From contig NW_022098000.1 in the NCBI RefSeq assembly GCF_002288925.2, positions 21,737,205 to 21,801,204 of the forward strand: 64,000 bases of DNA, given 5' to 3'. The notes under the pieces were generated by a model. It was not told the origin of the DNA, did not search any database, and saw only the letters and a list, made by a program, of their open reading frames with translations. A program made the position numbers and the translations under genes. Positions within the stretch are counted from its first letter, which is position 1. Every line of letters begins with the position of its first letter. Below, piece by piece: positions 25,120-34,800 of the stretch. This DNA is from Delphinapterus leucas (taxonomy: Eukaryota; Chordata; Mammalia; Artiodactyla; Monodontidae).

Positions 25120-25740
25120 AGGGAGAGACCCACAGGACCGCGGAGAGAAACTACAGCCCGAGAGCCTCTCCCTCGACCTCCGATCCTTCGCGGGGCCACG
25201 GCACTGGGGGCCCTCGCAGCTCCGGTCCATCACCCCGAGTGACAGATCACCCGGCAGAAGCCCCTAATCCGCACCCCACTTACCGGCGCCGCGAGCACAG
25301 GCGGGGGCCCGCGCCTGCGGGGAGCGTGGCTTCTCGGAGGGCGGGCGCCGAACTGGCCCGGGAGCGGGAGCAGGGCGACCCGCGCTAGGACGGGCCGAGG
25401 GGTCCGCGGAGGGACGCCCGGGGGCGCCGCCGAGGGGCGCGGGCCGCGCCGCGCATGGTGAGCGGCTGGGCACCCGGCAGCTCTCCAGCCTCCGGCAGGA
25501 AAACAAACAAAAGGCAGGGAGGCTTCTGGTGGGGACGATCGGCCTCTTTCCCTGGGAAAAGTTACCCTGCAGCTCCCCTCGCAGGCCCCGCGCGTCCCTG
25601 CACCGCGGCCGGGCCGCCGGGGGGCGCCGAGCCGCGCGCTCCGCTCTCCACCCGGGGCCTGCTGGAGCCCAGGGTCCCTGAGGCCCCCCCCCGACCGCCA
25701 ACGGGCCCTCCAGCTCCACACGCTCGCCTTACTGCAGATC
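25120..25740. promoter_or_regulatory. CpG island, CILK1 promoter side
   Basis: A run very rich in G, C and CpG with several GC boxes (for example GAGGGCGGGC near 25337), abruptly flanked by AT-rich intronic sequence. It contains the predicted CILK1 first-exon donor. No TATA box is evident, as is usual for housekeeping CpG promoters. Boundaries are by eye. Confidence 0.8.
25284..25720 (-). other. CILK1: Predicted noncoding first exon of CILK1 (5' end approximate)
   Basis: The minus strand carries a near-perfect donor, CCG followed by gtaagtg, with the exon edge at 25284, inside a dense CpG island. It lies about 17.6 kb upstream of the start-codon exon and about 3 kb from the FBXO9 start exon, which fits the spacing I recall for the human locus. 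Open frames across it on the minus strand are GC-rich, proline/arginine-rich and look untranslated. The transcription start is not defined; the upper coordinate follows the edge of the GC-rich block. Confidence 0.6.
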
Positions 25741-28329
25741 GACTGCCTCGGGCATCAGAATGGAGAAGTGCAGGCTGAGGATGCACGTTCGGAGGACATC
25801 TCATTACAGGTGATCGAGGTGAACACACTTTCCTGGCTTTAAAAAACGTAACTGCAGTGCCACCGAAAGTGGTTGAAGATGGCAAATCGCGTCATATCTA
25901 TTTTACCATAATAAAAAATATTTAAAATAAAAACCAGACTGCCTGTTAGCATCCATTTGAACTTCAAGAGTTTCTATATTGTGAGCAACTTTAGTTTGGA
26001 AGACTGGATTGTTAGGTGGGGAACAGACTAGATAATGGTCTACAGAATCGTCCTCTGTGTGTTGACTAGTTCTACGAAGTCTAACACTTAACACTTTTTA
26101 AACACTGTCACTTGTGTCGTTAGTTATATTGCGGAGGTAACTCATCCTATCAGGATTGGCCCTGAACCACTTTGAAAAAAGAAATTGCTTCGAGGTCCTC
26201 GATTTAAATTCACATAACTGCCCCAAGCCGAGGGTGCTTTAGTTGGAGGCATCAGAATCGCCGGGATAGCTTGGGAAAACAGATTGCTGGGCCCTCTCCC
26301 CAGAATTTTGGTGCTGATGCTACTGGTCAGGGAAACCACACTGCCCTAAGCAACAGTTTTAATTAATAAAACAGTAATCCTTTCACACATTGTGGATCTT
26401 TCTCTGAGTTTAAATTCCCCAGCTCATATCAATTTTCTCTCACTATCTTTGTTTTTGAATTCTAAGAACCGAAAAGATTGTTTTTTCTAGGAAGAATCTA
26501 TGCAAAAGGCCTGAATCCCTCTTTCTTCTTGCTTCTGTTGAAGAAACCTACAAGATACAGGACAAACTTCCTTAGACTTCCTGTCTCAAATGGGAAAGGG
26601 TCATCTGGCCACTTGGCAAACGTATAACATTTATCTACCTTCATGTTTACCTATATAACACCCAAACCATATGGCAAATGAAAATTGAACGTCATTGTCA
26701 ATGAAAAGATAGGGAGACAGGAGGCAGCCTGACAAATCATATACTACTCCCAGAAAAAGTGATTTTTAAAGTATTTAAAATGATCAGTTTTAGTCAAATT
26801 CAGTTGTCCAAGCAACTGGCAAATCGACTGTCTTGATCTACCTTTAACAAGGGTCCATTGGGCTAGTAAGTGGCTTAGGTCCATAGTCCTAGCCTCGGGA
26901 AAATTATAACCATGTATTATATAATATGATGAGATAATACAACACTGTAAAGAAGCCTAGTGGATACAGTGGATACTGACCTAAAATTGAAAATTAGTAG
27001 CTATGAAACATAACAGCGTTTTAATAAAATAGGTGCTCAATTTATTGATAAAAATACGAATTATTATTTTATTAAACTTTTTTGTTTATTTACTAGAATA
27101 ATAGAAATCATCTGTGCTAACTGACTAAGCATTCAACAAGTTTAATGAAATAGACTCGTTCTGAAAATATTTCAGTACCCCATTCCTCATTTGCAAAACT
27201 GATCTTTTGTATTCATTAGTCACATATAACATTTTCTTCTATTATAAATCCATACATCTAATCTTTCTCCCGATTTAAATTTCAAAATACAATTTAAAAG
27301 AGGTCATTGGGAGGAAAATCATCCTTAACAGACCTAAGCCCTAGTCTCTTTTAAAAACTGAAAACTAGTAAAATTTTAGTCCCCGTTAAACAAGAATGTA
27401 CTTTTTATAGGTAGCTGACTTAGGATGCAAATGAAAAACCCATCGGAAGGGTGGATCCTAATATTACAAGACAGCAGTTGGGGCTTCCTTATTGTCGCTC
27501 ACCATTCTGCACCCCTCCCATTTTTTTTCGCCTCTATTTTCTGAAGAAGAATGTACTGCATTACTAAGATCTAAATAAATACAATAAAAGAAAATAATAG
27601 ATAAGAGATTTAAACTATTGTGAACTCGTGAGAACCACGAGTAGGATCTTGGAAACCTGATGACTATTAGTACCCCACACCTAGTAGAAACTTTAGAAAC
27701 TACATAAATGTTTGCTGAATGAAGGTAAGAAGCCCCAAGACTAGGTTTACACAGAGCAGAGAGCATGCAAAATTCAGTATTTAAAACAATGTAAAGTGTG
27801 GGAAAATAATACATTGCCTGACAAACAAGAGTGCCTTCTGCGGAAATGAAATCAGGTGTTTGGGCTGTAAGAAGCGGGGTCCGGACGGCAAGTGAGGGCG
27901 GGTGCTCTACGCGGAACGGCGGACTACAAATCCCAGGGCGCCGCGGAAGCCGTCTCCGCAGGACTCGGGGTTCGGAGCCGTAGAGCCGCAACGTCCTCCC
28001 GCGTTGCATGATAGGATCTGTAGTGAGACGGGCGTTGGGGGGGGCTGTTTTCTCTCCTGCCGCTACTCTTCTGAGCGCCTCTTTTTCTCAACCTCCAGGA
28101 CCGTGTCTTTAAAAAGTTTAGTCGTTATAACAGCCTGTGACGATAGTGGAATTTAACTGTCTCCCTGCAATCCCGGAGTGGGACTCTAACCACAGTCGCC
28201 GAGGATCGTGTAGTGACCGTCCCGGGCACCCAAGTCGATGCCTTCGGGCCGCTTGCCTTAGGGTCTCAACTCTAAATTTGAGTTAAGTCCTGTTCAAGTT
28301 TGCGTAAGTTCACTGAGCCGAATACTAGG
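25741..28329. other. Interval between the CILK1 and FBXO9 CpG islands
   Basis: Mostly AT-rich anonymous sequence (25760..27850) with no recognised gene or young repeat, then the GC-rich ZNF143-like block near 27.9-28.1 kb, then a transition into the FBXO9 island. A 181-codon minus-strand frame (27464..28009) starts inside one ZNF143-like site; its sequence shows no recognised domain. Confidence 0.6.
27860..28090. promoter_or_regulatory. GC-rich block with two head-to-head ZNF143/SBS2-like sites
   Basis: Plus-strand ACTACAAATCCCAG at 27923..27936 and minus-strand ACTACAGATCCTATCATGC at 28024..28006 both resemble the ZNF143 SBS2 consensus (ACTACAATTCCCAGCATGC); the second matches at about 15 of 19 bases. 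They face away from each other about 70 bp apart in CpG-rich DNA, and a pyrimidine-rich stretch (28048..28100) follows on the plus strand. ZNF143 sites of this form are typical of strong, often bidirectional promoters. This may be an alternative FBXO9 or CILK1 start, or the start of an unannotated transcript; the sequence does not decide. Confidence 0.6.
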
Positions 28330-28668
28330 CTGAGTTTGGCCTTCGGCACCCCGGGCTGACCTCACCCGGGCTGTCCCTCGCGCACACAGAAAGCGCACGC
28401 CCCTACCCCTCCACAGGGAAGTGCGCGGGCAGCGGAGCAGGGCAGCCCACGCGGGCGGCGGCGGGTCAGCACTGCGCATGCTCGCTGCGCCGGCGCAGGT
28501 TTCCGCGGCAGGGGTGCATCTGCGCTGCGGCGTCCGGGGTCTCCAGCAGGGTCGAGGCTCCGGTGCGCGCACAGTCCTCGGCTTCGGCGGGCCCCAGGCG
28601 TTCCTGCGCTCCGCGAGTCCCCGGCCGCCGCCGCAGCGCGCCGCGATCTGGCCCTCTGCCCTGCGAAA

Positions 28669-28740
28669 ATGGCTGCCGTACGCCGGGCCCGCAGTTATTG
28701 CCGCTGCCTGGTGCGCTTCTCCGACCGAGAACTCTGCTAA
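28669..28740 (+). CDS. 23-codon upstream ORF in the FBXO9 leader
   Basis: ATG at 28669 has A at -3 and G at +4, a strong initiation context, and reads 23 codons (MAAVRRARSYCRCLVRFSD then RELC) to TAA. It ends 115 nt before the FBXO9 start codon and is in the leader only if transcription begins upstream of it. It might damp translation of FBXO9, or be the N-terminus of an alternative transcript, although no good GT donor follows in frame. Translation is not demonstrated. Confidence 0.35.
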   Translation: MAAVRRARSYCRCLVRFSDRELC

Positions 28741-28855
28741 GTCCCGTTGCACCGGACGGCAGGAGTAGACACCGAACTCCCGGGGCACCTCCTCGCGGGG
28801 GCGGTGCCGAGGGGGCGCCGAGAGCCCCTCGGCCGCGGCCGGCTGGCCCGCCAGC

Positions 28856-28858
28856 ATG
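28856..28858 (+). CDS. FBXO9: FBXO9 exon 1 coding part: the start codon only
   Basis: The sequence CCAGCATG is followed directly by the donor gtaaag, so exon 1 contributes only Met1. Joining to exon 2 gives [11 protein letters not shown], the known FBXO9 N-terminus. The 5' untranslated part extends upstream within the CpG island. Confidence 0.88.
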
Positions 28859-31800
28859 GTAAAGCGCCGAGGAGCTCGGGCGGGCGGCGGGCGGGACGGC
28901 CCGGGCCTGCGGGGAGCCCCGGGGGACGTGGAGAGGGTGAACCTGCGAGGGTTGGGGGCTGCACGGCTACCACCATACTGGGGCCCTGGCCTGAGGGTGG
29001 CGGACAGTGCTAGCCCTGCCCGCTCCCCGGGGTTCCTTCCTGCCGAGCCCCCTAGCTGGGTCTCCAGGTGAGCAGAGCGGGTTTGCTGGACGGCCGAGAA
29101 TAATGCCTCTCGGCCTGCTGAGGGCATTGAACCAATCTCGTCCCTTTAATAAAAGCGAGCGTAGATTGAGGTGAGCCGTCGCAACATCTGAAAGCGGGAG
29201 GGAACCTTGGCAAGTGGAGACACTTGTTGATCGCCGCCCCTCGCCCCTCCAAAACAAAAAGCCTGCCCATGGAGCCGCCGTTCTGACCCCTTAAAGAGTC
29301 CTGGGTTTAGGAGGCACCCGCCCCAGGACGCGGCAGTTCCTGGGGCAGGGTTTTGGCTGGCGGTCCTGGTGGCTTGGGGTTGGAAGGATTTTGTCTCATT
29401 TCACAGCAGTGAGGGCCCAAGCAGCGTCAGTGCGGTCCAAATGGAGGAACTGAGCAAAGCTCCAGAAATTGACAAAGCAGATTCCATGGGGCTGTTGCGT
29501 GTTGGCGTATGTAGTCTCTGCCCCACGCTGCTTTGCTTTGGCTTCAAATAAATTGTCGTTCCGAGAAACTAACCTCTGGCTAAAGTTGAGTGATTCAAGA
29601 GTGAAATGATACCAAACTCATTAGCTTATAGTAGACCCAAGTGTTTATTGAATACACGAATGGTTGAATGAACTTATTTTATGAAGTCAATTTGGTGAAT
29701 AGAAAAACACTAATTGACTGTGCTTTTAAACTTTCAGAAATAGTTCTCTGACCAGGATTAAGCACTTAACTTTCTGTATTTCATTAGTCCCATGTGTAAA
29801 ACAGTAAAAGGATGAACACATGAGCTACTCTAGTGAAAGGTGATGTTAGGTCCAACTCAGTTATGAAAAACAAAGTGAAAATTTCTGGATGACAGCCAAA
29901 GACCTACTTATTTCAAGTGGTATTTGAGTTGAAGAGCATATGGTAAAACCCCAAATTTGATGGTTCTTGTTATTGTCACCATACTGTCAAAATCAAAGTC
30001 TTAGTGGATGAGAGCTCTATTAACACAGCCCAGGGGAGAAGATGCTGTCTGTATTATAGGCTTCCTGTCTCCTTACCTCATCCTTGAGATATGCATTATA
30101 TATCCTCATGGCATTTTATTTGTTAATTCATTTTTTGGAGCACGTATTATCAGCCTGGCATAGTGCCAGACCTCAGATCTTGATGCCAATGTACTAATTT
30201 CTAGCGAAAGAGACGAAATCTCAATACAAGTCTTAAGTGCTGTGATACCAGCACAAGTGTAATGGGAAAACCAAAGAGGCAAGTGAAAGGATCAGAATTT
30301 GTTTCCTACTGGGATAATCCCTGAGCTGAATCATGAAGGATGAGTAGCAAGTAGCCAAGCGGAAGAGGATGCAGGCATTCCAGATGCAGAGAGCAAAGCA
30401 GCGTGTGCCAAAGCGCGGGGCTGGAGAGAGCAGGGGGAGCTCTTGAAGTCACTTTGGTGGGGCTACTGGGCTAGAGGTAGAGGCTGAATTACTGAGATAC
30501 CCCAGGGACCAAGGTCCCCTTCCATTAGCTGTCCTTAGAGTTTATAGTAATAAAGTAGACCCTTATTTGAGAAGAGAGAGAAATACACTTGTTAGATCTG
30601 TAAACTCAAACCCTTTTATTGTGTAATTTCCCATTACTGATGATCTGAGTAGGAAAAGCTCTCAGCTTAAAGAGACTTAAAAAAATGTATTTGACAGTGC
30701 GTTGATGCTCAGATTTTCCAGTTTTCTGGAAGTTCATGCGAGGCTCAGCCTTTCTCTTTTATTTCTCCACTGATTTAGCCTTTCCAGGGTGCCAAGCACT
30801 TTACCACGTACTAACTAGTTCACATCTCACAGGCACCTCTGTTGTAAGTCTGGTTGCCAGAGATAAGACAGGGAGCCAGGCTTGTTTGTGTTGTGTTATG
30901 AAGTAGTGCAAGTATATCTGGTTGCTGTGCTCAAAGATAGGTGTTAATACAGACATTTTAGTCCTGGGAACAAATTACAACCCCAATTGGCAACTGTAAA
31001 ACTTACCGTGTTTGGAATGAGTGAAGTTAAATAGGTTTTATTATTTTTATTTCTAACTAACCTTCAAAGTCACTTCCCTGATTGCCACATTTCTTTATAG
31101 GACTGAACACTTGAAGTGTTGAGCAAGTCGTATTTGCTAACAAGTGTGTTAGGTTATAGACCACACCTAGGCAACATTTCGTTTTCACTGGAACATAGGA
31201 TCCAGTTTTATTTAGCAAACATTTATGGAGAATAAAAGGATAAAATGGACGGAAACTGACCTGAGGCTTCTGTTAAGTCCCAAGCCGTGCACAGTAGTTC
31301 CAGCCCAGCTTTATTCCACTTTAAGTCAATCCAATATATGAAAATCTGGATTTATAAAAAAAAAAAAAATGGAAGGAGCTTCTTTACAAAAACCTTCACA
31401 CTTACATGTCTTTGATTTGAGTGAGCTTTTCTAGTACATTTAAAGTATTATTAGACTAAAGTCATTCACACATTAATAACATTCCAGTTTGTGTAAAGAA
31501 GGGACAACCATATATGGGCTATATATGGTCTTAAGGGATCCATGAAACAAAAACTATTTGAACTCTATACCACCAACTGTTATTTTCTGAAGCAAGGTTG
31601 TTCTTTTTAACCACCTACCAAAACATTTTAAGCTGGAGCCCAGTGAAGTTGTTTATTCTACAGTATTAAAAAATTAAAGTATCAGACTTTTCTGACTGGA
31701 ATCATTTAACTTACCTGTGAAGAAGATATTTAGAGAGAGGCAACTGTGTGTTTCACTGGGCAGGTAGCTGAATAGGAGATGTAGGTTACCAGGGAAACCA

Positions 31801-34800
31801 TGTTTGCTTATTCCTGAGCATCCTTTGCTTTCCCTCACTCAGGCAGAAGCTGAGGAAGATTGTCATTCCGACGCTGTCAGGGCAGGAGATGAGGATGAAA
31901 ACGAACGCCCTGCTGAGACAGATTTGCAGGCATGTTTCTTCCTTTGTGCATTTAGTTCTTAATTCTGTTGCTTTCCATACCTAAGCAGGAGTTGGTCATA
32001 ATTATGAAGATTCATAGGTTCTTATTTGCATTGAATGTAGCTGTATCTTCATACCGGTTTTTAGAATACTTAAGTTATTACTATGTTATAGATTTCTTTT
32101 TCTGTAAAAAGGAATATCAGTAATTGCTGCTGTGTAATTCAATATGTGGGTTTACAGTGTTCAAACCAAGGCAAAAGCATGACTAAAACCCATCACTTTA
32201 AAGAAAAAGATTGACAGATTTGACCACCTAAAAGTTTAAAACCTGTATATAGCAAAAGACCTCCTAAATCAAGAGAAATAATTAACTGGAAAAACTATTT
32301 ACCATCTAGGGGAAGAGGATTAATATCTCTGATACAGATGTAACATCCTTATAAAAGTAGTAACAACATAGGATAGAAAGATAGGAATGGATAACTAATG
32401 GAAAAAATTAATATAAATATTTATGAAACATTAGAAGAGATAATCAGCCTCACTAATAATTTTTTAAAAATACAAATTAAGGGCTTCCCTGGTGGCGCAG
32501 TGGTTGAGCGTCCGCCTGACGATGCAGGTGATGTGGGTTCGTGCCCCGGTCCGGGAAGATCCCACATGCCGCCGAGCGGCTGGGCCCGTGAGCCATGGCC
32601 GCTGAGCCTGCGCGTCCGGAGCCTGTGCTCCGCAACGGGAGAGGCCACAACAGTGAGAGGCCCGCGTACCGCAAAAACAAACAAAAAACAAATCAGCAAA
32701 GAATTGTTTCTTAAAAAAAGATCAGATTAGTGAATAATGCCTATTGCTGTCCAGGCTCTGAGAACACTCACTCAGTATACATGAAAGCATAAGTTGCTAC
32801 AGCTTTTTTGCAGGGAAGATTAGCAATATGGATCAAAATGAAAAACATACATTCCCTTTGAACCAGCAATCCTACTTCTAGGAAATTAATCCTAAGGAAA
32901 TAATAGGGGAAGTGAGTAAATACACACATACAAAAATGTTTATTGTAGCATTGTTTATATGGAAAAATGGAGTACAACCTAAATATCCATCACTTGTGTT
33001 AAGTAATGATGCATCCATGCAGTGAAATATTCTGCAGCCGTTTCAAAGGATAGGGTAGAGCTTTGTGCATCGAAATAGAGAAATATTCATTGTAGTTATT
33101 TAAGTGCTTCTTACTGAATTTGTAATCTTTATAATACTTGTGCATTTGGAGTGCACCATCTAGTAGGCGTTAAGAGTGCTGCTAGGACTTCCCTGGCGGT
33201 CCAGTGGTTAAGACTCCGCGCTTCCAATGCAGGGGGCTTGGGTTCGATCCCTGGTCAGGGAACTAAGATCCCACATGTTTAAGTCAGAGGTATATGTGTT
33301 ACATTCATAATAGGAAGGTGGGAGTCAAAGCAGTGTGCAGAATGTAGAGAAAAATTATTAAAAGCTTTCATGTTTTAAATCTGTACTCTTTTTTTAAAGA
33401 GCCAGCACTAATATATACAATCCAATTACCAATGTCCTTTGGGGGGAAGGGCATCCCAGGTTGGGTTCCCAGAAAGCAGACTCCGAGGTGGATGTAAGAG
33501 GTTTATGAAGCAGTGCTCTTGGAGTCAGCACCTGTGCCAGGGAGGCAGGGAGGGAAGCCTGAGGGGGTTGGGGGAGCTGGACTGCTCTGTAGTCTCAGTG
33601 GACCAGCTCAGTTAATCCTGCGGAAGTTCCGAGGACTACCTCAGAGCGGGGGAAGAATGACCTTTCAGAGCGGGGTCTTTGATCACTCTCGTTGATCAGT
33701 CGTTGGGTGGGGAGCACTTGGGAAGGGGTGTGGTCTCCCTGAGGCCCTACTGCAGGGCGAGGGCTGAGGGCTGTTCTTCTGTGGCACTCCCAGCAGTTCC
33801 TAATGGGGGGGTCTGGGCAGCACAGCAGAGCCCGCCACAGAGGGGGTTTCACTTTTTCTATGTTTAGATTCTTTTTAATGATATGTATTAGAAAAAATAA
33901 TTTCTTTTAAAAAAGAGAAAGGTTATTAAAAGAAAGACTTGGGGCTCGCATACAGGATTTTGAGGTGATGTATTCCAAGGGAAGAAATGTTTGAAAGCAT
34001 CTAAGTTAAGTCCCTAAGTGATGGCTTACATTTTCGATTCCAATTAAAATTTGATTTTCTCATGCCATTAGATTTCTCCTGTATAGAGAATCTTATTTTA
34101 GGCAAAATTTCACAATTTCTTCAAAGTCTTAAGCAAAAAATTATCTTGGAAGATAACAGGTATTTAATGGTAGTATTCAGTAATTTAATAATTTAAAGAC
34201 TGTGTTTTCTCATCTTAGCATATGTATATGTGTGGACATTGGTGTTGGACCTATTGACAGATTGTTCCAGAGTTGAGCTCCTCTTCCTTGGTGGGTCCTG
34301 AAACATTCTTCTTCCCTCAGGCACAACTCCAGAGGTTCCGAGCTCAGTGGATGTTTGAACTTGCCCCAGGTGGAGGCTCGAGCAGTTTAGAATCTCGACC
34401 TTGGAGAGCAACGAGAGGCTCTTCACTGAGAGCAGCGGACACCAGAGGAAAGCAGGAGCTGGCAAAAGAAGAAAAGTTAAGTGTCAGGGGCGTTGTACTT
34501 GGAAAGATGGTGACAAGTGTGCCAGGGTGTCCATCCCTCACCACTTTTTGTAGGCCTTTGGATGACACATTACTCCTTCTTTCCTGCAGGTATACAGTCT
34601 TGCCGGAACTCTTTGGTAATATACACCCCTGAGATTCACCTGGTCTAAAAGACAGATGCCTCTGAATCTGTTTAACAGAAGCCCGAAAGGGGAAAAAATT
34701 GGTTTAAATGTTAACACCTTCCCAAAGGTCATAATGCAATATTTTGTTATATTTTGAGTTGAACAGATTTATAGTGATGCAGTAATTACTTCCTTATCCT

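Larger units (their letters stand above)
7645..25283. other. CILK1 intron 1 (17.6 kb)
   Basis: Long first intron. Repeats listed separately punctuate anonymous AT-rich sequence. Stretches in which I recognise nothing firm: 7980..8340, 8720..9110, 11220..11740, 12060..12840, 13480..15230, 15700..16680, 16890..19440, 19650..20100, 20460..22740, 23120..24760 and 24830..25110. The stretch 12850..13470 looks L2-like. One 136-codon minus-strand frame (21280..21690) is noted separately. Confidence 0.6.
28330..29060. promoter_or_regulatory. FBXO9: CpG island, FBXO9 promoter and 5'UTR
   Basis: A strong CpG-dense block around the FBXO9 start-codon exon. It includes an NRF1-like TGCGCATGCTC near 28473, many GC boxes, and AAAATGGCTGCC at 28667..28678, which resembles the YY1 motif and is also a start codon in good context. 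No TATA box is seen. The transcription start probably lies between about 28400 and 28700 but cannot be fixed from sequence. Confidence 0.8.

Noticed and set aside
25230..25721. Long open frames (up to 163 codons) in the CILK1 CpG island
   Set aside because: Same cause: stop-poor GC-rich sequence in a predicted untranslated exon.
28294..29127. 277-codon minus-strand open frame across the FBXO9 CpG island
   Set aside because: GC-rich DNA lacks stop codons by chance; the product is Arg/Pro/Ala-rich with no domain and lies antisense to a known first exon.
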